Assembly (NCBI GenBank): GCA_014898415.1
Contig: RCTD01000001.1
Coordinates: 3,782,001-3,846,000 of the forward strand
Origin: Stromatinia cepivora
Lineage: Eukaryota; Ascomycota; Leotiomycetes; Helotiales; Sclerotiniaceae
Direction of reading: 5' to 3'
DNA: 64,000 nt
The stretch's first letter is position 1. Each line of letters opens with the position of its first letter. The notes below the pieces were generated by a model that had not been told where the DNA came from, made no database searches, and saw only the letters and a list, made by a program, of their open reading frames with translations. Shown piece by piece: positions 1 to 11,600 of the stretch. The position numbers were made by a program, and so were the translations under genes.

Positions 1-1539
1 GTTCCAATGGTTGGAAGTGCTTCTGACATTAACCTTGTTACCTGCTGTGTTTCCTCAACTTTGATTTCCGGTTCTATTGAATTTTCAGTGGAGATAGTAG
101 CCTGAAGCTGTTCTTCGGGGAATCCTTGGTGACTTAATAGAAATTGGTTAGGCTGAAGTTTTGGCTGACATTGTTCATCAATCTTGTCATTTGCATTGGC
201 AATCTCAAGTTGTCTTTCTGGCGAACTTTGTGCGATTGGAAGGTTTTCTGAGAAAATCTGTTCCTCGGGTCCAACCTCTGCTTTGATAGGTGTCTCGAGT
301 GGCGTGGTGGTATATTCTTCAGGAGAAATCTGAGTGCTTAGGTATACTTGAGAGTTCTCAGACATTTCGTAGTCCGTATCAGTTCCAGCTCCTGCTTTGG
401 TGGGGCTTGAAGGTGGTGTAGCAACTTGATCCGCCATAGCTTTTCGTGTTTGGGGAGTAAGCTCAGCACTACCCAATTGAATGGCTGTATCTTCCTCTGA
501 CTTGATGCTGTCTTCTTCGTGAAGTCCGTTGACTGGGTTCTGAGGAGACGGCTGAAGAGTGCCTGACAATGAAATGGAAATAGGAATATCAAGATGAGGA
601 GCTGCTTCAAGGCCACCAGCCATATTCCCCATTTCAACGTCGTCAAATGAACCATCATATTGTGGCAAAAATAATGATGATTGACGAGTTTGAGATGCAC
701 TATTGGTAGGAAGGGAATGTCCGTTTGAGTCAAATGTGCAGATAGCTCTAGTGGTGATCGCCTGTGGCTGCTTCTTGTACATTGTGAGTCCCTGTAGAAA
801 TTAGTCCTATTTGTCCAATTCCAAACCATAGTGCATGAGTTTTTGGTAGAAAGAAGAAAATCATTTACCGTGCGCTTCAATACGTGGTGTTTGAGGCTAG
901 CATCAAATCTGATTTCAAATCTATATTTGATTCCACAGTCTTCGGTGATCCTAGCTGCCACTTCCGAATCCACTTCATCGATGAATCTCTGCTGTAGTTC
1001 CCACCAAAACCAAGATGAGGCACGCTTCAATATATGCGAGTGCATCCTGTATGCATACTTGCAACTCTTCTGAATGAGTACGATGTATACATCGGCATCT
1101 TTATCTGCGAATGGCTGCAAGAGTCTTCTTGGAGACAAGTTTGGGCATGCAATGACTTCTGGGGAGATGACGACTTCGGATTCTTGCCTGGACTCGGTTG
1201 GTCTTTCCTCTTGCTTAGGCGCACGGAGCTTCGCTGTTGATGAGTGTGGATCTATTCAAAAGTTAGTAATTTAGGATGGAAGCTATCGTTGATATTTGCA
1301 TTATCTCCCCGACCTAAGAAGTGGGAACTTAGAGACTTCTGCATACCTGGACGAGATTTTCTGGGTGGCTCATCGTCATCTTCAATTTCGACCAGATCGT
1401 GCTCAATTGAAGGTTGAGGTCTGGTTGATCGCTTTCTGCTGTTGACCGCTCGAGCATTGAATGCATGATTGTTGGCGTCACCAACAATCAAGACCTCCTC
1501 ACCACGTTGGAATTGCTTACGAGAACCTCTTGGAGCCAT
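1..1539 (-). CDS. BTB/POZ-like domain protein (3' end beyond window)
   Basis: Three exons are visible: 1347-1539, 869-1251 and 1-791. Both introns (1252-1346 and 792-868) have GT..AG ends, and phases close exactly (193+383 nt, then an open frame to the window edge). Together they encode at least 455 residues. The first 65 residues are basic and acidic low complexity. Residues about 113-195 read as a BTB/POZ-like fold typical of fungal proteins: DKDADVYIVL, then YRMHSHILKRASSWF. BTB domains mediate dimerisation or recruit cullin-3; which of these applies here cannot be told. The remainder is a long Glu/Ser/Thr/Pro-rich tail rich in acidic residues. The third exon frame has no early ATG, so it is easily missed by ORF callers. 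The start ATG at 1539 is the first in frame. No specific gene name is recognised. Confidence 0.75.
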
Positions 1540-2801
1540 TATTATAGAATATGAGTAATGTTATCGATAAGATAAAGAGAGTAAATAAAAAAAAAAGATA
1601 GATTGGAAGGCAAAAGATAATAGCAATGAGAAGAAGTGAGAGAAGTCGACATAGATCGACGGTGATATTGGGGGTGGAGGTTGTTGTTGTTGTTGAGAGG
1701 GTTGAAAGAGAGTGGAAGTGGAAAAGTAGTAGATAAAAAAGTCTTCCGTTCGTACGCTACAAGTAGTGAATAAAGACGCGGAAAAGCGTGAGAGGTATTT
1801 GGTTTTAAAGATGACTTAATCTTGAGCTTGATCGAAGTATGGGTTTCTGGAAATTTGCAGTGAAGCAAGAGAAGTAGCAGCTAAGATTGTAGACTCGATT
1901 TCGTATTTGAGGGTTATCAGAATCCTGCCAAAAGGAGCATACCCATCTACCACTTCTATTGCGATGATTGTAAATTAACCAGTTTGCTGGAGAATAGAAG
2001 AGAAAAGGAATTGCAGGTCAGAGGCTGAGAAGTTGTAAATTATAAGTGAGCCAACACACTTTATGGTTCGATAAAATATAAAATGACGGAGAGAAGTCTA
2101 AGCTGAAGTGGACTAAGTGAATATCCTGAAGGTTTGGCCTAATGATGATTTTGATGAAGATCCAAATCGTCAAGTACGGAGAATTTGGTTAACGGTGTGT
2201 CTTCGGGGAGATAGGGGTTGTGGGAGCAAGAATTAATTGGCATAGAGACTGCGGTATTCTGGTTCATACAAATACTCCCCTCAGTATCATGTCCGATGAC
2301 CATTTCGATCAGAATAAGGAGGAGCTGATGGGGACAGAAAAGGTTGTCAACAAATGAGAAGCACATGCCCTTCATGATTTAGAAAACATTGGATGATTGG
2401 GAGATTGTAGACGATGTGGATGAAACATGCAAGAAGATTTTCCTTGGATGGATAGATGCATAGATGGTGTGTGTGTAAAGCCAAAATTCTGGAAGGGAAA
2501 GAACTCATGCACAACTTAGAAGAAGCATTAGCAACCGCATCCCCTTTCCATAGAATACATGATTATTGTACCCAGAATTTGCACATGAAGAAAAAATGAA
2601 TCCGAGGAATTGGATTTATAAGATTATGCGTGGATAGTTGCTAAATATATAATTTCCTATCTGGATATGTGAGATTGAAACAGCGCTGAAGTGGTACTTA
2701 CTGAATCTTTAATTGTTCAGTTAAAACTAGAGCTGAGAGGTCTGTCCCATAGATGGATGATAATACGCACTGTAAACCACAGCTGACAAGATTTCCCCTC
2801 C
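1540..2801. other. Intergenic, promoter side of the BTB-like gene
   Basis: This spacer holds the 5' region of the minus-strand BTB-like gene. On that strand the first 250 nt are pyrimidine-rich and include a GTT/AAC-repeat stretch around 1680-1700, which is common in fungal 5' leaders. A 78-codon open frame at 2139-2375 (minus) has no recognisable features and is not called. Nothing else is supported. Confidence 0.4.
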
Positions 2802-3794
2802 TCAAACACCACCTCTATCCGCAACTCTAACCTTCAACAACCTCTCCGCATTCTCAAACGCGAAACCCCTCATCTCCTTCGAATTCTCATCCCCGAACAA
2901 TCCACTTTGTGCCACTTTCTCCGCAAACCCCCTTCCCGTGTCATTTCCAGAGAACGGATAGTCAACACTAAACAAAATCTTATCCTTCCCCTTTGTCTGC
3001 ACCAAACACGCCAATGGTGCCAAGGAAAACATGCCACTAGTAGTAATCCACAAATTCTCTTCCCAGACCCTTTCTAAACTCTTTTTCCTTCCCCATCTCC
3101 CCGCTATCTTAAATATCCTCTCGAGATTAAACGGGAGCAATTCTCCCATATGTCCCAACACTATTTTGATGTTCGGGAAACGATCGAATAGTCCGGCAGC
3201 ATAAAGACGTAGAAAATGAAGCCCAGTGTCAAAATGCCAGCCTAATCCCCAATTACTGAGTCCGGTAGCAATATCTTCTGGATAATTCCCGCGATATTTA
3301 CTCATTTCTTTTTCGGACGTGAAATTCGGATGGATGTAGATGGGTACATCTAGAGCACTAGATTTCTCAAATACACTCCAGAATTTCTCATCGTCATAGA
3401 ATTCGCCGTCAAGATGGTTATCGATTAGTGCTCCCACGAAACCGAGTTTATTGATACAACGATCTAGTTCTTGAGCTGCTTCAATGGGGAATCCCATAGG
3501 AAGAGTTGCGAAGCCTTTTAATCGGAAGGGATTTTTGGATATAGCTGCCGCGAGTTCATCGTTGATTTGTTGGCAAAGTTTGAGAGGAGCGTGATCCATA
3601 GGGCCATGGGAAAGAATCTGTAGGGAAATATTCCCATCATCCATATCCTTGATGCGCTCATCATCAAGAGATTTTAATTTCCTGGTTAATTGAGCTGGAA
3701 AGCTCGCAAATGGGTCCGGAGCACCGCTTGCTTGTTGAGCAGCGAGAACTGCAGAGGATAGATAGTGCTCCTCGAGGGTGATGAGTGGTAACAT
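2802..3794 (-). CDS. Amidohydrolase_2 family metal-dependent decarboxylase/hydrolase
   Basis: This single-exon gene encodes 330 aa from the ATG at 3794; an in-frame ATG at 3845 would add 17 residues. I prefer 3794 because the family hallmark ITLEEHY sits within the first residues of homologues. The fold is a TIM barrel of the amidohydrolase_2 family, which includes 2,3-dihydroxybenzoate and gamma-resorcylate decarboxylases. Visible metal and active-site positions are the LEEH pair near the N-terminus, the His of IYIHPN, the His of LGHMGE and the Asp of FSVDYPF. All expected ligands are present, so the enzyme is probably active. The likely reaction is non-oxidative decarboxylation of an aromatic acid, or hydrolysis of a related substrate; the exact substrate cannot be read from sequence. 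There is no signal peptide, so it is probably cytosolic. It stands alone, with no pathway neighbours. Confidence 0.88.
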   Translation of the reverse strand: MLPLITLEEHYLSSAVLAAQQASGAPDPFASFPAQLTRKLKSLDDERIKDMDDGNISLQILSHGPMDHAPLKLCQQINDELAAAISKNPFRLKGFATLPMGFPIEAAQELDRCINKLGFVGALIDNHLDGEFYDDEKFWSVFEKSSALDVPIYIHPNFTSEKEMSKYRGNYPEDIATGLSNWGLGWHFDTGLHFLRLYAAGLFDRFPNIKIVLGHMGELLPFNLERIFKIAGRWGRKKSLERVWEENLWITTSGMFSLAPLACLVQTKGKDKILFSVDYPFSGNDTGRGFAEKVAQSGLFGDENSKEMRGFAFENAERLLKVRVADRGGV

Positions 3795-3845
3795 TTTTAA
3801 TGTTTTTTGGATGTTTGGTCTAATTTTTGGAAGGAATTGAAACAT

Positions 3846-4934
3846 TATCTGCTATATTTGTTAGTGGGGGTTATTCGTTGAAGATATATACAAGAGAGAA
3901 AGTTGAATGACGTACAATTAGCTTCGGATTTACCTTTGGTTCATGATTTATCTCCGGAACGCAATCGGAATACTGTAGACTCCGTACAGACAGATCAATA
4001 ACATATGTTCCGGAGCATTTACCAATATAGGGATTGGGCAATCAACTACATATACCGAAATGAGCTAGTTAATTGATCAATACGGAGGACGGTTCGAAAA
4101 GGGATGAGCCTATAAGGTCTTATAGGCTGTTAGCACTATAAAAGGCCTAGAGTTTTACATCCGGACCACCTAACTAAGGCTAAGCGAGCCTATAAGAATT
4201 AGTATGCAATGAATTTCATTTAATTCTAATCCTAATCGAATAAAACTACAGGGTCTGAACAAACAATTCCACCATAAGAATAACCAATACATCTCGTGCT
4301 TCAAACAGAAGCACCATAGCTGTTTTCAGAGTCTGAGAGATCTACACAATAAACATAAAACTAGTGCAAGAATTTGAGATCGTTGTCGATGTGTTAATGC
4401 CGCTGTTATTCAAAGCTATCCACTCTCTTTGGCTTTTGTGATTGTCAGGACAGGCATTCTGTACTTGCAACACTGGACTCACTGAGATAATGTCTCTGAC
4501 GTTGTATGTCCGGGACATGGCGTAGACTTTCGTCCTAAGATAAATTGGGAGGATTTGAAGAAGGATTTCGAGAATCTTTTGTGTGCTCAACGATCAAGAA
4601 TGGAGATATATATAGATGACATGAAGACTCCTACCTGAATCTATAGGTCTAATAACATACAAGAATCTTCCCCATTCATTATTGGACAATGACCTCGTGG
4701 TAATCTCCATACTTGAGCAAAAGTCGAACGGCTTCTAGTCCATATCCAATCATGAGGGCAAAGCATGTGTGCTAGAGGATGCTTTCAAGGTTGTCAGAGT
4801 AGAGTGGGGAAGTCCATATCTTAGAGCCATCTATAATTTCCACCAGACTTGAAATTTGGTTAGGGATCATGACCTGTTTTCATGGTCCTTCTTTTGCAAA
4901 GGGGATGTAGAATTCTAATCGTTGTCATGAGATA
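3846..4934. other. Intergenic; contains a perfect 10-bp hairpin
   Basis: No convincing gene is seen here. A perfect inverted repeat AGCCTATAAG / CTTATAGGCT with a 2-nt loop lies at 4107-4128, and a further copy of AGCCTATAAG lies near 4188-4197. A minus-strand frame at 4342-4590 (82 codons) has no domain or splice partner and is left uncalled. Confidence 0.35.
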
Positions 4935-4990
4935 AGTCAACTACCCTACTTTCGGGACACCCCTCTTTCGGGCCACTTTTTTACACCAAA
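4935..4990. repeat. Left terminal inverted repeat of foldback MITE
   Basis: This end starts AGTCAACTACCC and ends near the TTTACACCAAAAAT block. It matches the right end in reverse complement, except for about 15 extra bases containing a second TTTCGGG unit. Confidence 0.8.
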
Positions 4991-5639
4991 AATGATGAAA
5001 ATCAACATTTTTAACTTTCTTATTTCTGGATATAAATTTTGGAAATTTTTAATATAGATTTATTACTTATATAATAATAAATTCTGAAAATTTCAGATTT
5101 TTCGCGATTTTTTTGATCGAGATATTTGAGGTTAAATTTTCGAATTTAATTTGTATACGATTTACATACAAATTAAAAAAAACATCAAAATCTTAAATAA
5201 CTTTTCAATTAAAATTATTAAAAATAAACTATTAATTTTTTGAAAATCCTTAAATCAAATTCTATAAAATGAATCTACTTTTTGAATTTTGGGATTTTTG
5301 AATAAGGTTTTATTTATATTTTTAGATTTTACAAAGATTAAAAACTGTGCCAATTTCAATAAAATCTTATTTGTAAATTATAAAATTTAAAAATCTAATC
5401 TTTTTTATAAAATTCAATTCATTTTTGTTGAAAAGTTATTCAAAATTTTGATGTTTTTCGAGTTGTATATATATTGTATATGAATTAAAATTCAATTTTC
5501 AATCTTGAAAATTTCAATGAAATGATAATTAAAAATTATGAAATTTTTAGAATTTATTGATATTTATAGAAGGAATTTATATATAAAATTTCATTTAATT
5601 ATATTGATTCATTGTAGAGTTATTAATAGATAAAAATCA

Positions 5640-5684
5640 TGATTTTTGGTGTAAAAGGGTGGCCCGAAAGTAGGGTAGTTGACT
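5640..5684. repeat. Right terminal inverted repeat of foldback MITE
   Basis: This end reads ATTTTTGGTGTAAAAGGG and finishes with GGGTAGTTGACT immediately before a TA dinucleotide. It is the reverse complement of the left end. Confidence 0.8.
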
Positions 5685-5686
5685 TA

Positions 5687-7818
5687 TGTTTCACCCTCGA
5701 AATAGTGAGAGTTGTGACGGTATATGTTTCTACGGCAAGAAGAGGGATTGAATGATGATGTAAAATGTAGATTGCATTAATTACTAATGCTGGATATGAG
5801 ATAAACTGTGGACAATATGGAGTCAGTTCCTTGAAGATTCGCGCATGGGGCTTCCGGCTTCGAGCCCACTCCCTGCTTATGCCTCAAGGAGTCATATCCT
5901 CTACCTTTGAATCAAAGACTGAAGTTTCAACTATGCCGCTTCATATACTTTCCGGTGGCTTTGAGAGCTGCAGAATCAAGGAATGGCGTAGAATTGACCA
6001 ATCCTCTGCAGAAGGTATGAAAAATGACCTCCAAGTGGGGGACTACCAAGATGTTGGGCTTTTAGGATTTTGTATATCACTATGAAATTCCCGCCACATT
6101 TTCACAGGTGTTGAAGGAAGCTCCTACCCGACTATATCGGTCAGGAAGTGGTAGGCCTGAAAGATGGGGTATGACCAAGCTCAAAACAATGGATTTTATG
6201 CACATGATTTAGTGTGCTTTTGACACTGGCGGACCACTTTTCTCATTGTCATTGATGAGTGTATCATTGATGAATGACAATTTAGTTCGGTTTATCACCT
6301 TATACTAACTCTAGCCGGTGCTTGTGCTGATACTGATGCCAAAAAGGGGGCGTATGACTTTTCCGAGTAGGTCAAAAGGGTGGTGGGTTGAGCTAATTAA
6401 ACAAATAACAAGGAACGGTTGAAAGAGTCACAAAGCGGAAAGAAAAGCAGAACAAAAGGATCAAGATACAGAACTGGTATATTTCTGGGCGCAAGGATAT
6501 ACGCGCACGGCAATGAAAATGATTGAGGAAGGGAAGGAAGTAGTACTTGCTATTTCCATTGTAATGAAAATACTTCGGGTATATCTCAACCCATCCGATG
6601 ATTGATAGACATCAAGTTGATCTAGTAGTCAGAGCTAATTACCCAGTGGTCTTCTGGCATATTCACTTCTTAACAGTATTTATTGCCATCACCACTATAC
6701 CATTGACCCCTAGCGGATGCTGCTATTTCCTCGCGAATTCTTGCGTGAGAAATTTCACCAAAGTCGTCACTAAAAGAATCTTCGCAACTTTCTGCCAGCG
6801 GATTTTAAGATTTGATATCCCGTCGCCTCATCGCTCTATAGATAGAACGGGAGAGACTCTTGAATTTCCTGTACATATCTAAAACGATCGCAAATATATA
6901 CACGAAAAAATCTTGCAATCGGAGTTCCTACCGCAACCATTCTCTGCTTATGAACTGAGATCAGCTTCTAGAATGATAATATATTTTTGGCCGTCGCTAT
7001 AGGGTTGACCAGAAGCCATAAGATACGACGATGCGATTAGATGAGTACAAGACTGAGTTTCTGGGCTGCTGTTCATCATGAGGAATCGATTATTTCGAAC
7101 TTCATTAATCATGATGGAAAGAACACCCACCCTTATTGTTATAAGGTATAAGTACATTCTTTCAATGAGGGTTAGATACCTAGTTGTGAAATAACTTTGA
7201 ATGTTTATGGACAGCAAACGGGCGATGGATCGCTAAGGTTCATTGGGTCTAGCGCCGTATTCCCTTATCTTCCCATCGTCTCTCAACTTGTTGTCACTGG
7301 AAAAAACATCGTGAATTTCCAAAAATGACATTATCACTTACTCATGCCAAAAAGGATTTATGTTGCAAAAACTTCATAGCTTTGAGATGGGTTGGCAAGG
7401 CCATAGGTACATCCTGTTCTTCTTCCCTTGGACCTTGGAGAAAGAAAGCAATATTATCATCATCGGGATTCGCTCTGGCACGATTGAAAGGCTACAAAAG
7501 TCTTGGAAGATCCATTCTTGCGACTCACTTACTTCTAACCTTTTTTCGCTTTATTTCATGACATTGTGCAATTTACGACGAGAGAAATATTTTTTTACCC
7601 GAATACAGTCATTTTCATGGTAAAAGGGGTAACATGGAAAGCTACTACAGTATTAAGTATGAAGAATTAATTTTGGAAACCCAGCCGCCATGCTCATCAA
7701 TCTCATTTCCACCCGCGTTCCCATTTCCATTTCCAACCTTTTCAGCCTTGCCAACCTTAACATTTCATCATTATTATAACCCTTCATATCCTTGTCATAA
7801 TTGAAATTCGTTCGGTGC
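5687..7818. other. Intergenic, no supported gene
   Basis: Short open frames occur (for example 6598-6882 and 7325-7561 on the plus strand), but none has a recognisable domain, convincing splice sites or a partner exon. I see no structured RNA or repeat of note. Confidence 0.35.
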
Positions 7819-8486
7819 CTAGAAGGCAAAGATAGCGGCAACACCGAGAACAAGAGCACTTCCTAGACCAGCTCTAACTTGAGCTCCAGCACCGGTATAG
7901 GGAGTGATAGAGGAGGTAGGTGTGGAAGGTGCGGTAGCGTTGGAGCCAATGCTACCAGTTGGAGCAGCTACGCCAGAAGTGATCGGGGTGAGGACAGCAG
8001 ATGATACTGGAGTCGAGGCAGCGGAAGATACTACAGGTGAAGCCTCGGCCACAGATGAAGAGGGAGCAACAGCGCTGGATGATGGAAGAACTGCTGCAGA
8101 ACTGCTGGGAGCGACAGCAGAAGAGGATGGAACAGAGCTAGCGGAAGTTTGTGCACTAGCTGACGAGGCAGGAAGAGAAGCACATGCAGAGGTAGCAGCG
8201 GATTGAACGGCTAAAAAGAAGTCAGTGGGATCAATTCGAAGATTCAATTCTAATACTTACTCAGAGCAACTGTAATTCCACAGGCGTCAATAACACAGCT
8301 TGTAGCAGCGTTTTGAATCTTCGAGACGTTGTCAGGTAAACATTGGCAAGTAGTATCAGTGGCTCCACAAGTGGTGGATTTTTGAACTGCATCAGCGATA
8401 CAAGATTGTGCGCAAGTTGGAATTCCAGCATATTGAGCACTAGCCAAGCTGGCAACGGCCAAGAGTCCGGCAATGGTGAATTGCAT
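7819..8486 (-). CDS. CFEM-domain GPI-anchored cell-wall/secreted protein
   Basis: Two exons (8261-8486 and 7819-8210) are joined across a 50-nt GTAAGT..TAG intron and give 205 aa. Residues 1-17 form a signal peptide (MQFTIAGLLAVASLASA). The following region holds eight cysteines in CFEM order (CAQSC, TTC, DTTCQC, SC, AC, SAC), including the Asp three residues before the CxC pair, which acts as an axial haem ligand in Candida CFEM proteins. A Ser/Ala/Pro-rich, probably O-glycosylated linker follows, and the protein ends in a hydrophobic tail (SALVLGVAAIFAF) typical of a GPI signal. CFEM proteins bind haem or iron, or act in cell-wall structure and host interaction; the specific role is not known here. 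The upstream ATG at 8627 is rejected because it would bury the signal peptide. Confidence 0.93.
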
Positions 8487-8627
8487 TTTGAAGAGTTTTT
8501 GAGTATATGGATTGCCTTTAAAACGAGTGATTGGCAACAAAGAATGATTATTGTTAAGTGAACGAGTACTGACGTTTAATGTTGAGAGATGGAGAGGTAA
8601 GTCACTCAGAGTTGCAGATGGCCACAC

Positions 8628-8634
8628 TTATATA
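8628..8634 (-). promoter_or_regulatory. TATA-like box of the CFEM gene
   Basis: On the minus strand the sequence reads TATATAA about 145 nt before the CFEM start codon at 8486. Spacing and sequence fit a TATA element, but this is inferred from sequence alone. Confidence 0.4.
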
Positions 8635-8639
8635 CATGT

Positions 8640-11600
8640 GAACAAGACTAATACGAAGGCCAATTTAGGAAGATATTCCATGGATGTCTAATTACTCCAT
8701 ACATTCTGTAATAAACGATCAGCCAAGAGACATACAACTGTTCGTTTCCCCTTTTGTAACAATACCCGTCAAGGGTGTCAATGACCGACAAACAGGGTAC
8801 CGAGTCAGCTTGGAGAAACCCGGAAGATTGTGCGGAGAACGCTGTTCAATAAGCTTTCGAAGAGCATGTATATGTTATGTGGCAACGGGGACTTTCCAAA
8901 ATGGCCACTGAGGAGGTAGCAAATGTTTTGTGGTCAGAGCAACGTAACGTATGGTTATTTGTCGGATAGTCGGATTACCCTTGTTGTGATGCAGGAACAC
9001 CACGATTAGCATCTGCTGCCGAAATAGCCCTCCAATAGAGCCTACCATTCAAACTATTACAACAGTGGCCAATACTTAAAGCTCGTATTGCTCACTACTA
9101 TTAAGACCTAGAGGCGGGATTAATCATTGGCTCTGATTTGATTGGGGCAAAGTCTGGGGATTCTGGGGTACGACAAGGATAATTTATGCAAACTTGGTAG
9201 CACCAGTCTGGACTCAAACTAATTCGGAAATCTCCTCCGATACCGAAGAACAAACCCTCTTCTTTTACATCTGATCTTACTTACTACCACCATACCTGGG
9301 CTTTGGGCTTTTGCGCTTTGCTACCGGAAGTTCCGAACTCAAGCTTATTGTTGCTTCTCAAAAAGGCCCTCGCTGCATTTCGCAGAAAAAGTATTTTCCG
9401 GCTGCATGCACTGATCTCGATACCAAAAGATTTAAATTCTAAATTTATCACCCAAAGCAAGACCTTTGCAGGATTGAAGCTGACGGAGACTGAAAGTAAG
9501 CCCCTCCATATTTATTGACAAATCAAATTGGAGTAGAGCTTCACCATCACCAACAATTAGTCGGCCCTCCTAACTCTGTGCAAGTGTACGCTTTTGGAAC
9601 ATCCAACAGGTCCTAAATTACCCAGAATTCGGACCTGAAATTATCCCGGTATCTACGGATGAATTTGGGGAATTCTTATCGAATCAATGAGGTGTCATAC
9701 GACCTTTTGTTTTCTATTATATAATTGCAACGGAGATCTGCAATTACTGGCGGCCGTGGTAATTGCGTACCATGATAATGGACTCTTTAATGTCGGTTGT
9801 GATTCTTGGAAGATATTAATCTTGGATGAAACGAACATGTGAATTTTCGTCGAATTACGATCGCGCACATTGAGTTAAGTTTCTTGTACCTGATATAGAG
9901 TACAGTGTCTGTGTTAGCTGACCGAAATAGTTCAAGACTTGCGGGGGAAGCCCGAGCATCGTGCGCGGAGAAGTTCGCAATGAAGATGACGAGTTTGAGT
10001 TACTTTCACATGTCACTCAACAAGATTTTGACTTCTCCTGTACGAATCGAATGTTTCACAAAGATCCTTCATCGATTTTTTTAAATGAGTGAAAAGTTAC
10101 CTTCAATTTTAAGGTAGTGACACAGACAACTCAACCATTCGAACAAACCATTGGACATTTCACCATCGGCATGGCTCAAAGCTCGGGCACTTCATTGCTC
10201 TGACATTGCAAGGAACTCGAGCTTGCGATATCTTACTTCAATTACATGACTCAGATACTATCCTCCAGGTCCCATGCGTCCGACATTCGCCTCTCCTCCG
10301 GCTTTCAGACGAGACAAATTGAGGATATATCATTCCAAAACAAACAAATCTCCGACCTCCTGGTATCGAAAACGCAAATGACAATTGTATTAGGATACAG
10401 TATCGCAAAACAAATTCGTGGCATGTTCTGTACTTCATTAGTGACGATTTACTTGATACTGGCCGACGTAAAATTCGCAAACAATGTTGTTTGAGCGGGT
10501 TTGATTCCAACTCAACTCAACTAGCCAAGTTATTCTTCCACACTGGCCCGCGAAATATTCCTGTCAAACATTTCTGCGTGACAGTGAGAAGATCCATGAA
10601 CAGATCAAACCAGTAAAATGGAAGGTTCTGTTAGAGTAACCAGGCAATTTACGGACTCGCTCTGTTTCGTTCCCATAAACCAGCGGTGCGTAATTTTATT
10701 GGTTGATGCCGCCATGCCATACTATTCTCCTTGGTCTTATCGGGATTACATACGGGTTATCAGCGCTCTATCTATGTTTCGATTCTAGATATTGCTATAT
10801 GTACCTTTCTGTATACGATACAATGCCATAGTGCTTGAAGGATTTATTCTTTCGTGATAATCCCCTCTGCATCATTGTTCTAATGCTAACAGAGAAGTCT
10901 CTGTTCCAGTCCATGCCTGTGGCAAAATCTATGCTCGAGTTGTATTATTTGCTCACCAGTACTTGGTTCACGTCGACCTCCTCCATTTGAACAATTGGGG
11001 CAACTTAAAACGCATGGGCCGAAATTGGAAGGATTTTCTACTAGGCTGGCCTCGATTATCGTACATCTGATGTGAAATCATCGCAAAGCAACATTGAGAG
11101 GGGCATTAGCTTGTGATTGCCTAGATAGCTTCGATGATGGACCATCAGATGTTTCTGTGTGGCCAGTGATAAAGTCCCAGGAGACCTTTTTACCCAGGCA
11201 ACCCATACATACATAGACCTTATCCACAAAAACAAACTCCTCGAAACTCGCGCTGTTTGTAGCAAGAAAGTATAATGGCAATAATATTATTACTTATCGC
11301 ATGATAGTGCCCAGTCGCTTTAGTCCTTCCTCTCCGGGGTATTCATAGCTATTCTTTTTTGGTAGATAAAGATTTTTTTGAGTTCGGTTGTGTTTGTGAC
11401 AAAATTCTAGGTCATTTTCAGCAGGAAACATCATCGCATCAGGAACGTTTTTATCAGCAGTTCTATATCCGCAATTTCGTATTATGCACAATGCCTACCA
11501 TTAGGTTTCCAGTTCAAATCTCTTCAAGAATTTCTCCTCTGAATCAACCTGGACAGTCTCTCGAGCTCCACCTAACACATCACCGACACGGCCCCCAACA

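Larger units (their letters stand above)
4935..5684. mobile_element. 750-bp foldback MITE with pogo/Fot1-like termini
   Basis: The two ends are inverted repeats beginning AGTCAACTACCC and continuing through a TTTCGGG block to TTTACACCAAAAAT. Each end is flanked by the dinucleotide TA (4933-4934 and 5685-5686), as expected for a Tc1/mariner-type target duplication. Fungal Fot1/pogo elements characteristically have AGTCA-type ends and TA duplications. The AT-rich interior is also palindromic: 5181-5209 pairs with 5428-5457 around a centre near 5310, so the element is a near-complete foldback of two arms of about 370 bp. The left terminus carries an extra copy of the TTTCGGG unit. No transposase is encoded, so the element is non-autonomous. 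Confidence 0.85.

Noticed and set aside
338..1138. 266-codon minus-strand frame as a complete gene
   Set aside because: Only its first part (BTB-like exon 2) is coding; beyond 869 the true reading frame changes through an intron, and the ATG is internal.
2139..2375. 78-codon minus-strand frame
   Set aside because: No homology features and no plausible splice structure.
7904..8206. 100-codon plus-strand frame opposite the CFEM gene
   Set aside because: It is a shadow of the Ser/Ala-rich linker of the CFEM protein, whose exon structure and domains are convincing.
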